A stretch of 64,000 nt of DNA from Prorocentrum cordatum (taxonomy: Eukaryota; Sar; Dinophyceae; Prorocentrales; Prorocentraceae), in the NCBI GenBank assembly GCA_963575745.1, contig CAUYUJ010016297.1, positions 106,001 through 170,000 on the forward strand. Reading direction: 5' to 3'. This document shows positions 41,182 through 51,360 of this stretch, piece by piece. The notes under the pieces were generated by a model. It had not been told where the DNA came from, made no database searches, and was given only the letters and a program-made list of their open reading frames with translations. Position 1 is the first letter of the stretch; every line of letters begins with the position of its first letter. A program made the translations under genes and the position numbers.

Positions 41182-41474
41182 CAGCCGATCACGACGAGGA
41201 CGCCCGAGGCCGCGATGGATGCGACCGCGCCTGCAAGGAGGTCCCAGAGACGCCCCGGGGCAGCCGGCGCCTCGAGCGTCGGGCAGGCCGGAGGCTCAGG
41301 GCACGACGCCTGCACTGGCGTAGGCGCCCCTGGGCACGCCGGGCAGCTTGGCACCGCCGGGCACGTCAGCTGGCAGGTATATGGCGGGCACTCTGGACAG
41401 GAGGGCGCGGCGGGGCACCGACTGAGGTAAGAGATGACGCCCGCTCCAAGCCAGTCGGCCACACGGTTCAACAT
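40950..41474 (-). CDS. Cys-rich membrane ORF at the element's 5' end
   Basis: The first ATG (41474) lies 16 nt after a spliced-leader-like sequence. The product has about ten Pro-Cys motifs (CPxCP type) in residues 20-70, then a hydrophobic stretch (LLAGAVASIAASGVLVVIGW) compatible with one membrane segment. Beyond about 41180 the frame overlaps the gag-position ORF and is probably not the real continuation. No enzymatic motif. Confidence 0.4.
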   Translation of the reverse strand: MLNRVADWLGAGVISYLSRCPAAPSCPECPPYTCQLTCPAVPSCPACPGAPTPVQASCPEPPACPTLEAPAAPGRLWDLLAGAVASIAASGVLVVIGWCGSLTVRTTRRHGVRSRPALGMDPAQRGQDGSSDGSWATCSRRERIQSMTFRSCARRRMPTSTSSWWTARAPTTRL

Positions 41475-41488
41475 CGGAACCGCGCGCT

Positions 41489-41581
41489 CGCTTGAGCCAC
41501 CGAGGTCACGGACATACAAGTCGACACGAAAATGCAATGCCGCGGGGCCCTGCGGAAAAAAAAAAAAAAAAAAAAAAAAAA

Positions 41582-41653
<72 letters not shown>

Positions 41654-41772
41654 GACCCCTTTTGGCTGAAATGGGTCGTTTTCTCCGGCGGCACACATTC
41701 GTGAGGCGTGACCCCAGGGCGGCCCATCCCCGAGACATTAGCTAACAAAGGAGTGATAAACACTTGGCATGT
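41489..41772 (-). repeat. Split direct repeat A1 (outer 5' end)
   Basis: Equivalent to A2 at 35248-35438 but enlarged by a 97-nt A-tract (41556-41652, one C) where A2 has five A. Ends with the GGCATGT core at 41772. Confidence 0.92.
41491..41512 (-). other. Spliced-leader-like sequence at the retroelement 5' end
   Basis: On the minus strand it matches DinoSL at 16 of 22 positions without gaps, with intact ends (TCCGT and TGGCTCAAG). The A2 copy (35250-35271) matches at 15. It lies 16 nt before the first ATG and almost at the end of the A1/A2 homology. Confidence 0.4.
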
Positions 41773-42535
41773 ATACATGTATATGTACATGAGTGTGCTT
41801 ATGTATGTATGCATGTACGCGTGCAAGCATGCATGTATGTAAGTATGTATGTACGTGTGTATGTTGGTTTGTGTGCACGGCTGTATGCATGGATGCATGC
41901 ATGGGCGCGGTTGCCCTTACACCCTTAAGCATGCATACGCCTATGCGGATTCATGTGCCCGCACCAAGCTGTACAGCTATGTCTGTGCGCGCGTATATCT
42001 ATATACACCGTAAACTTATGCACATGCACACTTGCACGCATAGGCACGCACATGCATGCCCCGATCAGCCACATGGCCGCGGGCCAACAGCAACAGTCAC
42101 GGCAACATGATGGCCGCATTGGCCACCCCCTCGCCTTCCCATCACGCATGCTCAGCGCTACCATATCGAGATGGTCGAGGGCACTTTGTTGCGCGGCCCC
42201 CTTTCGCCAGCATCCCTACATCCCCCAGTCCCCTTCTCGCCTGCCCCCTCGCGGGCTCAGCTCGAAGGGCACGCGGCGGGCCGTGCTCGATCTGGCATAT
42301 GGCTATAGCGGGCACGGCATCGAGATATACAGGAGAAGCATTCACACACACACACACACACATCATTCGAGAGAGGGAGAATGCGCGACCGCGTCTTCGA
42401 CGACGCCATCTACGCGAACCACCGCGCGTTGGAACTGGTGACGGGGGCAGCCCTGGCCATTTTCATGCCAAAGCACCGCGCAGTGCGCTATGTACAGTAG
42501 CCCCGATGTCTGCCTAAAGATATGCCCCCCTGTAA
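41773..42535. other. No gene seen; right flank of the retroelement
   Basis: ATGT/ATGC tract at 41773-41910, then unique sequence with a (CA)n run at about 42343-42362. Confidence 0.6.
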
Positions 42536-42554
42536 AAAAAAAAAAAAAAAAATA

Positions 42555-42586
<32 letters not shown>

Positions 42587-42614
42587 AGAAAAAAAAAAAA
42601 AAAAACAAAAAAAG

Positions 42615-42653
<39 letters not shown>

Positions 42654-42658
42654 AAAAA

Positions 42659-42710
<52 letters not shown>
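42534..42710. repeat. ~175-bp poly-A tract
   Basis: Nearly pure A with a few T, G and C. No matching element upstream or target duplication was found around it. Confidence 0.95.
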
Positions 42711-42716
<6 letters not shown>

Positions 42717-42963
42717 AGCCGCGAGCGAGTCATGCGCGTGCGCCTTGCCACATCTCATGGCATCCGTCTTGGGCCATCCGGACTCGCTCGAAGATCTTCG
42801 TCCTCGAGGATCCTCCCCCTCCTCGCGCCTCCCCTCCTCATTCGGCTGGCACCTATCCGCCTCTCCCCGCTCTTCGTCCCCAGGTCACCCCTCATCATCC
42901 TGACCCCGCCCCCATTGCGCACCGGCGGCGCCATTGCGCACCCCCCCCCCCCCCCCCCCCCCC

Positions 42964-42998
<35 letters not shown>

Positions 42999-43114
42999 CA
43001 ACAACAAACCAAAAAAAAAAAAAAAACGCCCCAGCTGTGTACTTGCACTGGCCCCCATTCACCGCGTCGCCGAGCTCGCTCACCTGCTGCGGCGAGCGAT
43101 CACCAGTCGCAGCC
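42711..43114. other. No gene seen; includes C and A runs
   Basis: A ~55-nt C run (42941-42996, with one GG), then AAC/A-rich sequence to 43026. Confidence 0.8.
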
Positions 43115-43815
43115 AGCACATCGTCACCATCAGTCATCATCATCATCAGCCTCACCATTGCCGGCATCAGCAGTATCACCATCATCATCGTCGGCATCCT
43201 CACCGCCATCGCCATCAGCAGTCTCAGCACCATCATCATCAACATCATACTTATCATCGTCAGCCTCATCATCGTCATCGTCAGCGTCACAGTCGCGATC
43301 GCCACGATCATTCACCATCGTCATCGTCAGCGCCGCCAGCAGCATCGACGCCACCTTCGGCATCGGCATCGCCGCCATTACCAGCGTCGGCAGCGCCGTC
43401 GCCACGCTCGCCAGCAGGTATCATCATCGTCGTCATCATTAATGTCATCAACATCGTCGTCAACCTCGGCATCAGTTGCAACGTCGCCTTCGTCATCGCC
43501 ATCGTCGTTCCTCGTCGTCGCCACCCTCGCCCCCATCATTGACATCACCGTCGCCATCAGAATTATCAGCACCATCATCACCACCACCATCACCACCAGG
43601 CATCATCATCGATATCATCATACGCATCACCATCCGACTCACCACCGTCAGCACCAGTCGCGTCATCACCGCCACCTCCATCAGCAGCATCCCCATCGGT
43701 TTCATCAGCAACGATCACCGCCATCATCACCATCATCGGCATCATCACCATCGCCAACATCACCATCGGGGCGATCAGCATCATCAGCAGCATCATCATC
43801 GTCATCATTGTAAGC
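43115..43815. repeat. (ATC)n microsatellite
   Basis: ATC, GTC and GCC triplets, about 700 bp, degenerate. Confidence 0.92.
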
Positions 43816-44546
43816 ACTCGTAGTCGTTATCAACACTTACATCATCTTCGAGCTCTTCATCTCTGCTGATCCCCCCCCCCCCCCTCCTCCTCGGCATCCA
43901 GCCCGTTCCCCTCATCCTCGAACCCTCGTTCTCCCCCGTGCCCACGACGCGCAAATCTACGGGAGAGGCCGGCCGGCCTCCAAAAAAAATGGCATCGGGT
44001 ACGTACGCGCCGATAAGCTCGAGCGCCACGTGGCACCTACCCTTCGCGCAATAGCCCCCCGTCTACTCTATCCAGCTTGCAGATCCGCTCGCTCACGCGC
44101 TCGCAGGAAGGACACATGGCGCTTCATGCGCCCCATCTTTCCGCCCCCCCTACCCCCCCCCTTGGCGCCAAATACATAATAGCTCTCAAACGCTGCACCT
44201 TGTAGTCCAGCTGCGAGCCAGCACCTCCCAAGAGGATGCCCGCTCCTAATTCTCGATCGCGTCTCCCGTGGCCCCCCCGTCGATGCTTTGAGAGCGCCCA
44301 CGTCCGCCTCGCCAGTGCTCGAGCACGGTTTGGGCCGTTAAGTGAACACATGTAAGTACGCATGGGCGTGCATCTATAAATATATGTGCACATATGGGCG
44401 CAGGCGTATATGCGCATACGTACATATGTGCAAACACCTATATACGCGCGTAGATACACACAACTGTACATATGCACACACGCATGCATGCGCACGTGGT
44501 TATGTTTCTAGGTGCGCACGCGAATATAGATGTACACGCGTGTCCC
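43816..44546. other. No gene seen
   Basis: Unique sequence with C runs (43870-43883, 44144-44160) and an ATAC/GCGT-type tract (44345-44500). Confidence 0.5.
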
Positions 44547-44627
44547 CGAGCACCTCGATCAAAGGGGTAATAAATAAAAAATAAAAAAAAAAAAACGAAA
44601 AATAACAAGAACGAGCACCTCGATCAA
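44547..44627. mobile_element. A-rich micro-insertion bounded by a 16-bp direct repeat
   Basis: CGAGCACCTCGATCAA occurs at 44547-44562 and 44612-44627. Between them are 49 bp, mostly A with TAA. The form is that of a poly-A retroposon remnant with target duplication; slippage duplication is the alternative. The right copy overlaps the stop codon of the gene at 44624. Confidence 0.5.
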
Positions 44628-45483
44628 GCCATAACGTTCAATATCTGGGCCCTGATTTCCATCGCCGTCGCCACGTCGCGCGTGGACTTCCCCTTCACGC
44701 GCCAGAAGATGCGGCCCAGGATCAAGCGGCTGAGCTCCGAACGACTCGCGAGCCCGTACTCTTCAGCCTTGCCCTCGGGCCACTGCTTGTCCGAGACCTG
44801 AGCGAACTGCCTCCACGGGCCGAACTTCTCGGCGGCGCCATCCCAGAGCCTGCACTGCAGGCCGAGGTGCCCCTCCGACTCCCTCGTCTTGATGCCGATC
44901 TCGTAGCGGCCGCCGTCGACCCTGTCCGCGATCGACTCCTTCCCGAGGTCGGACACGCAGTTGCTGTAGCGCCCCTCGTGGCCCAGGAGGAACTGATCTG
45001 GCATCGAGCCGTCGTCGTCATCCTCGATGACCTCGGGGCCCTCCTCCTTCCCCCCCTCCCCCTCTGCGCCCTCGGCGCCTGCCCCCCCCCCTGCGCACTC
45101 GGTGCCCGCGGGCCCCCCGCCAGCCACGGGCCCCTCGCCAGCCGCGGGCCCCTCGCCAGCCATGGGCGCCTCGCCCTCCGCGGGCCCCTCGCCAGCAGGC
45201 CCCTCGCCCTCCGCGGGCCCTTCGCCAGCGGGCCCCTCGCCAGCGGGCCCCTCGCCAGCAGGCCCCTCCCCAGCAGGCCCCACCGCGGCTGGCTTCTTCG
45301 TCGCTGGGGCAGCCGCTGCAGCTGCAGGCTTGCGCTTCAGCAACGCGCCCGCAGCTGCAGGCTTCTTGACCGGCGTCGGCTTCTCGACCGGCGTCGGCTC
45401 CTTGACCAGCGTCGGCTTCTTGACCTGGCCCGGCGCCGCCGCCGCCGCTGCCGGGGGGTCGCCGCGATCGCCTGGTCGACGCC
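44624..45483 (-). CDS. Hypothetical protein with GPAGE repeats
   Basis: The frame opens after a stop near 45493 and has no ATG before the repeat region, so the first exon or start is missing. The N-terminal part has KKP-containing repeats (VKKPTLVKEPTPVEKPTP), then about 20 Gly-Pro-Ala-Gly-Glu units and an acidic EDDDDG. The last ~125 residues look globular (LLGHEGRYSNCVSDLGKESI; LSRLILGRIFWRVKGK). The low-complexity section probably varies in length by slippage. Function unknown. It lies in tandem with, and just downstream of, the 45526 stop of the preceding gene. Confidence 0.55.
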
Positions 45484-45525
45484 CTGCAGCGGCAGCATGT
45501 CATGATCGCCAAGCGTCGACTCCTC

Positions 45526-45702
45526 TTACACTCTCTTGAGCTTCTTGCTCTTCTTCTGCTGCTTCTTCTTCTGCTTCGAGCGATTCGTCTCGAGATCGCC
45601 GCTGCAGCTCAAGCTCTCCAGAAACGGCATCCTCGCTGGAAGCTCATCATGCGCCGCTGCAGCGGCGGCGCCATCAGCGACCGGCGCATTGACCTCGCCC
45701 TC
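45526..45702 (-). CDS. C-terminal exon with Lys-rich tail
   Basis: Minus-strand frame reads EVNAPVADGAAAAAAHDELP, ARMPFLESLSCSGDLETNRS, and ends QKKKQQKKSKKLKRV before a TAA. It opens after an AG|G acceptor at 45702. The basic tail resembles a nuclear or nucleolar signal. It is probably the last exon of a gene running in from about 48.6 kb. Confidence 0.5.
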   Translation of the reverse strand, partial: EGEVNAPVADGAAAAAAHDELPARMPFLESLSCSGDLETNRSKQKKKQQKKSKKLKRV

Positions 45703-46109
45703 GCGGATCGATCGGGAGACGAGGCGGGCTCGAGGGGGCGGAATGCCAAGATTGGGGCGACGGGCCCGCGCGGCATCCGAGCTAAGATTTAAGGTCTCAG
45801 ACATTTTTCCTCTCGCTTCCCCCTTCTCGCCCCCCCCCCCATTATCCTGTAGATCCTCTGATGGGGTCACGTGCCCGCCCCGCAGACGAATGGGGCCTCG
45901 GCGGCCATTGCGACCCTGCTCCTCCTCGTCGTATACCGCCTCTTTGATCATCCTCGTCGGCGCATGGTTGTGCCCCCTCCTCCTCGAGCCGCCTCCTCCT
46001 TCTCGTCTCATCTTCGGGTCCTCCTGGACCCTGCTCCAACTCCTCCTCGAGGACCCCCCCTTCCCCCTCGTCTTCCTCCAGGCGATCACTGTCAGCATCT
46101 ACACATCGT

Positions 46110-46720
46110 CATCAACATCGCTGCGATCGCCACCACCACAAGCATTATCGTCATCACCAGCATTAGCAGCATCATCATCATCACCACGAAGCAGCGCCAT
46201 GGATACAAAGCAGCATCATCAGCAGTGTCAGCATCATCACCATCATCATCATCACCATCAACATCATCATCAGCACCCCCATCACCACCATCACCATCGC
46301 CAACGTTATCGACATCACCAGCTGGCGCACCATCTTCATCACCGATACCACGAACGCCGTCAGCAGCACCATCAGCACCATCAGCACCACCATCACCATT
46401 ATCATCACCATCGCCGTCGTGCGCATCAGCATCAGCATTGCCATCGCGATCAACATCGCCATCATGAGAATGGCCAACTCAATCATCGTCGCCACCATCA
46501 CCATCGGCGCCACCGTCATCGGCATCACCATATCGGCATCATCATTGAAGTAATCGTAACACGACCTCGGCAACATCCGCACCACAAGCACCGTCACCAT
46601 CACCATCAGTACAATCGCCATCGTCATAGTCATCGGCAACATCACCGTCTCCATTCTCATCATCCTGCATCACCACCGCCACCAGCACTTCACCACCATC
46701 GTCGATAGCACCGTTCACCA
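46110..46720. repeat. (ATC)n microsatellite
   Basis: ATC/ACC/GCC triplets, probably inside an intron of the minus-strand gene. Confidence 0.92.
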
Positions 46721-46761
46721 CCACCCTCAACACAGTTCACATCGCCGCCCCCCCACCCCCC

Positions 46762-46880
46762 CGCGCGGCAGCTTCCTTGACGGCGTCGGGAAGCTCGCCG
46801 ATGTCGATCTCCAGGCTCGTTGCGAGGTGGTTGCGGAAGACGTCGTCTGTCAGCTCCATCTCGATGTCAGTCTCATCCGC
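46762..46880 (-). CDS. Probable internal exon
   Basis: Starts after CTCAG|G and reads ADETDIEMELTDDVFRNHLA, then TSLEIDIGELPDAVKEAAAR. Clear protein-like periodicity. Family not recognised. Proposed member of the 45.5-48.6 kb gene. Confidence 0.5.
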
Positions 46881-47380
46881 CTGAGCGCGGGCATATCTAT
46901 ATACATAAAATTGTGTATATATAGGTATACATAGAACCGTGCGTGTGACACCAATGCGTATATATATATATATACACATATTCAGACACGGACGCGTGCC
47001 ATACGCATACATCAATGTATCTAGATATGGAACGGGAGAGACCGGGGGAGGGAGAGTGTGCGAGATAGCGATTCCATAGACTGGCCACCTGGAATCCATG
47101 CAGATTACCAGAGATATCTAGCCCGCTCCGACTTCGCAGCTAACCTCGGAACTACGCAATACATCCGCAACTCGTTATCCGAGCCCTCATCATATCACCA
47201 TCCTAGCCCGCCTGACCTTCATAACCCTTGTAGCCTGTCCAATCATCTTAACCCTCCTGACCTTCCTAACCCCCCTGGCCCTCCTGGCCGCCCTAACCCT
47301 CCGAACCTTAAGGTTTTCCGTCGAACCCTGTTGACAGTCCCGCGCGAATTCTCCCGAACACCCCCAACGCCACCGACGTC

Positions 47381-47480
47381 CCAAATCCCGCCTCGCGACG
47401 GTCCAGCTGCAGATCGCCGACGCCGCCCTTCATCTCCAGCCCCTGCGAGCGGGCGAAGCCAATCCTCAACGCGCGGCACG
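47381..47480 (-). CDS. Possible internal exon
   Basis: Minus-strand frame reads ALRIGFARSQGLEMKGGVGD then LQLDRREAGFG, with a CAG|G junction inside that could be the acceptor. Confidence 0.4.
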
Positions 47481-48297
47481 CGAGGAACCTTAGGTTGCAT
47501 TGCGCAGCTCGTGCAAGAGGGCCGACCGAAAAGCGCGGCCGACCAAGGATGAGGAGGGAGATAGCCGCGACATGTAAACCGGCAAGGGCGAGGGTCGAGG
47601 GCGAGCAAGAGAAATCAGGTGGACCACCTTTTCAGAAATCCAGGTCGAGATGGATCGGTCGATCGACGTCGACGAGGGGGCGAGGAACGGCGCCGCTCCT
47701 CATCCCCTCGAGGCCCGCGGTTGCCCCCCGCCACTCGCTGCCTGTCGGGCCCGATTCTCCCACCCCCCACCCCCCCTCGACCCGCCGCCGATCTAGCGGA
47801 CAAGATGGGCGCCCTGGGGTCGCGACCGAGTTCCTTGTATAGCAGTCGACGGCGGCTTCTCGTTCTTCTGCTGCTTGTATTGGTGCTTGAAACGCGCCTC
47901 GCATGCAATTGCCCACGCCGCCTGCGGCGGCGCGGTCGGCCGTCGGGCGGCGAGAGGGCGCGGGAAGGCAGGCCAGGAGTGTTTAGGGGTGTCAGGGAGG
48001 GGATGCGAGGGTTCGAAGGGCTCGGCGGGCCAGGAGGGCCAGGGGGCGAGGTGGCGGGCCCAGGAGGGGCGTGAGGGTTAGATGACCAGGTGGGATTAGG
48101 GAGGTTGGGCCTGCGAGGGCTGCGGGGGATTCGAGTAGCAATTCTGCATTAAGGGCACCCTAGAAAGTGGATTCGGACGCATCGTTCCTCAGCCTTCTCC
48201 CCCAGCCCCCCCCCTCCTCCTCCTCCATCCCCCTCCCTTCGTTTTATTCGTTAAACGCGCTTTGAACAATACATGCCGCCGTGTTCTTACCATCCCC

Positions 48298-48460
48298 CTG
48301 CCCCCCCTCGTCGTCGTCGTCGTCGCTGCCGCCCGTGTCGTCGTCGTCGTCGTCGTGGATCCCCCCCCCTCCTCCGCCTACATAGTTTCTCGCTGGCATC
48401 CGCGTGCCTGCCATCGTCGTCGCCGGCCGATCGTCGTCGTCGTCGTCGTCGCGGCCGCGC
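48298..48460. repeat. (GTC)n microsatellite
   Basis: GTCGTCGTC runs at 48308-48358 and 48415-48452, separated by a C run and unique sequence. Confidence 0.9.
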
Positions 48461-48470
48461 CCCCCCCCCA

Positions 48471-48553
48471 TTCGGCCTCCAGCTTCAGCTGCGAGATGCG
48501 CAAGCCGCCCGTGACTTTGTCGATCTCATTGCACGTGTCCGCGAACGCCCCCC
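48471..48553 (-). CDS. Possible internal exon
   Basis: Minus-strand frame reads AFADTCNEIDKVTGGLRISQ then LKLEAE, preceded by GGGCAG|G. Short, but with good coding character. Confidence 0.4.
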
Positions 48554-48599
48554 CTGCCCAGATCCCCCTGCGCCCTCGTTTCCGCCGAGCCCTCGACAC

Positions 48600-49070
48600 C
48601 CGTATAACGTTCTCACATTCGTTCTTCTCCCCCTCCGCCCCGCCCCCTCCGGGGCTGCGCGAGGCGTGCCCAATTTCTCTTTGACCTCCTCTTCTTCCTC
48701 TCATGATCTTGGATTAGCCTATATACGCTCATCCCCTCTATGGGGCCCTGCCGCCGCGAACGCCCCCTCGGGAACCATCGCAACCCTTCTGCCCGCGCGA
48801 ACCCCCATGAACAGGTTGACCCTCGTAACCCTCCTTTCCCTCCTGGCTGACCTAACCATTCGCATGCATCACTGCAGCTGCAAACCACTCCCATGCGCCT
48901 CGAGCAGCTCTGGAACGGGTCGGCGCCCGCTGCTCGCGGGCGCATATATGCCCCAGTTGGGGATGTTATGGTAGCCCCCATCGCCCTATATGCCCGATCT
49001 CCTGCCCTCGACCCTGCGCCATCGCCCTCGTCCATCTTCCCCCGCCCCCCCCCCCTCCTCCTCCTCGACC
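48600..49070. other. No gene seen
   Basis: Mixed DNA with pyrimidine-rich stretches; no coding regularity noticed. Confidence 0.45.
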
Positions 49071-49440
49071 TCCCACCCCCCCCCCCCCCCCCCCCCCCCA
49101 TCCCCCATTGCATCTCTCTCCCCTCGCGCCCCCCCCCCCTCCCCCCACGCAACGCACGCACTCAACCCCAACGCACACAACACACACACACACACACACA
49201 CACACACCACACACAGACACACACAACACGCAACACACACGCACAACCACACACACACACAACACACCGCACACACACTACACACAACACACGCACACAC
49301 GCCGCACAACACACACACACCCACCACCACCACCACCACCACACCCACCACCACCACCACCACCACCACCACCGCCCCACCGCCACCCACCCACACCCAC
49401 ACACCACACACACCACACCACCACCACCACCACTTCCACA
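49071..49440. repeat. C-run plus (CA)n/(CCA)n tract
   Basis: C-rich 49071-49146, then CACACA and CACCAC repeats to about 49430. Open His/Thr frames are artefacts. Confidence 0.95.
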
Positions 49441-49884
49441 TCATGCCCTGCGCCTGACTGCACTCGCGCGCGCGGGGCGGGAGCACGCGGGCGATGAGGA
49501 TCGAGGCCGGGGGCGCGGAGGACAAGGATGCGAGGATGAGGGCGCGGAGACCGAGGACGAAGCCGAGGAAGGGGGGGGGGGCGAGGATGGGGGCGCATCG
49601 GGGGGAGGGATAGGTCTGAGGGCGAGGAGGCCGAGGCCGATGTCGAGGACGAGGGGGGCGAGGATGAGGACGGGTCGAGGAACATCCTCGATCGCCAATC
49701 CCAGCCTGGCAGCGGCGTGCACATCGTGTCCTGGACAGCGATCGCCTGGCCAGCGCGCGGCTTTCTCCTGTTTCCCTCCGTTCCGATCTTCCTCATCCTC
49801 CTCGATCCTCTCGATCCTCGGGCCCCTCCTCCTCCTCCTCCTTCTCCTCCTCCCCCTCCTCCCTCGTTGTAGCTGTGTACATAC

Positions 49885-49932
<48 letters not shown>

Positions 49933-50090
49933 CGGCAGTTCCTCCCAGAGATCCCCGCGCACACGCGCGCACACACGCCCCCGCCCACCCGCGCCCCGCC
50001 CCGCCCCACCCCACCCCATCCTTGTTCCTCATTAGAATATAGCCCACCTACGTCGCATTCTGGCCGATAGCGACCCAATCTGGGACCCCC
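49441..50090. other. No convincing gene
   Basis: GAGGATGAGG-type low complexity (49490-49690), a CTC stretch (49790-49865) and (TA)n at 49880-49932. Confidence 0.55.
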
Positions 50091-50760
50091 CATCCGGACT
50101 GTAAAAAATCAATACAAAGTGGCCGTTTTTCTTCTCAACAACGTCTTTCTTGTCGTCGACGATGCGAAAAGCGCGGCAGGAATGGGGCGCGGCGCACATC
50201 GCGCGTGGCAGTCAATCTGAACCCGCCCATCTTGACTGTAAAAAATCAATACAAAGTCTTCGTTTTTTCATCTCAGCACGGCCTGCCTCGTCGCCGACGG
50301 TGCGAAATATGCGGCAACAGTGGGGCGCGGCGCACATATGGGACGCGGCGCGCATCGCGCGCGCAGCCGTCAATCCGGGCCCGCCCATCCTGACTGTAAA
50401 AAATACAAAGTCTCCGTTTTTTCCTCTCAGATGGACCCCCCCTGTCGCCGACGGTGCGAAATATGCGGCAGGAGCGGGGCGCGGCGCACATCGCGCGCGG
50501 GCGCCCATGCGGGCTGCGGGCCCCCCCATCCTGATTGCGTTCGCGAAAAAAAAAAGTTGCCGTTCTTCCTTTCATCGCGGCCTGTCTTGCCCTCGACGAC
50601 GCGAAATGCGCGGCGGGAATGGGGCCCCCAGGCGGGAGGGGCCACCTTACTTGTCAGAAGCAATGCCGCGCTGATTTCCCCTGCCCACATCGCTGTTCTT
50701 GACGCCCGCCCCGCAGCAAAAGCGCGCGGCAAGAATTGGGCGCGGCACGCCCCCCCCCCC
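50090..50760. repeat. ~135-160-bp tandem repeat, about four copies
   Basis: Units carry CTGTAAAAAAT, CAAAGTC-CGTTTTT, GACGATGCGAAA and GCGGCGCACAT at 50096, 50230, 50390 and (diverged) 50530 onward; ends in a C run at 50748-50764. Confidence 0.8.
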
Positions 50761-50929
50761 CCCCTCGCAGTGAATGAAATGACCTTCCCGCTTGGGCGCC
50801 GAGCGACATTTTCTCAAAGTTGCGCTCCCGCCTCGGCTCGGCGCGCGTTTCTAGCTCGCCAATTCTTTGGGCGCCGGGGCGTTCCAGGAGGCCCTGGGGT
50901 GACGAATGCCTGGGGTTTTTTTTGCTTGT

Positions 50930-51110
50930 TCAGGCTCTTGGAGGGCCTCGAGAGGCCCCCCGCGGTTTCCTGGCGGCGTCTTCGGCCGTCTGGAGGCCAT
51001 CTTGGGCGTCTTGGCATTATCTTTCGGCGACTCAGGGCCCCTCGGATCGTCTCGGGGGCGCCTCGGCTGTCTCGGGGCTTTCCTGGGGCGCTCTGGGACC
51101 TGGAAGTCAG
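50930..51110. repeat. Inverted GGCCCAAGAC-type minisatellite
   Basis: CTTGGGCGTCTTGG-like units: the minisatellite of 8-19 kb in the opposite orientation and strongly diverged. Confidence 0.5.
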
Positions 51111-51159
51111 CGCCGAAGAAGAAAACCATCGTTGGGGCCGACGCGCCCACGACCTGCTC

Positions 51160-51360
51160 GGGGTTCTTTTCGTCCGGGGGCCTCCAGGGGCCGCCCCGCG
51201 CGCGCAAACTAAAAGATTGTTGACTACTTGCCGGAGATCTTAGCGCGCCACTGGCCCGCCAGGCTGGCCCGGGACCTGCTCGGGGCACCTTTCGCCCCGG
51301 GGCCCCCAGGGGTCGCCCCGCGCGCGCGAAGTAGAAGACTGTCAACTAGTTGCCCGAAAT
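51160..51360 (+). repeat. Dispersed ~118-bp repeat, two tandem copies
   Basis: Copies begin near 51160 and 51278 and share the landmarks listed for 14150-14265, which is the inverted third copy. Confidence 0.7.

Larger units (their letters stand above)
35071..41772 (-). mobile_element. Tyrosine-recombinase (PAT/Ngaro-like) retrotransposon with methyltransferase domain
   Basis: A 6.7-kb element read on the minus strand. Its termini are split direct repeats: repeat A (41489-41772) at the 5' end, then the ORFs, then B1 (35439-35569), A2 (35248-35438) and B2 (35075-35205). This A1-ORFs-B1-A2-B2 layout is that of PAT/Ngaro elements, which integrate with a tyrosine recombinase instead of a DDE integrase and make no target duplication. 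Coding order is Cys-rich ORF, gag-position ORF, small ORF, RT, RNase H, tyrosine recombinase, cytosine-methyltransferase-like domain. Several frame changes between domains suggest this copy is decayed or uses recoding. Confidence 0.85.

Noticed and set aside
40033-41430. 465-codon plus-strand frame
   Set aside because: Antisense to the gag-position ORF; Arg/Gly/Ala shadow composition.
41506-41898. Poly-Phe reading frame across the A-tract
   Set aside because: Homopolymer inside the retroelement terminal repeat.
42534-42710. Poly-A tail of a retroposed gene
   Set aside because: No coding remnant upstream on either strand and no flanking duplication found; treated as a simple homopolymer tract.
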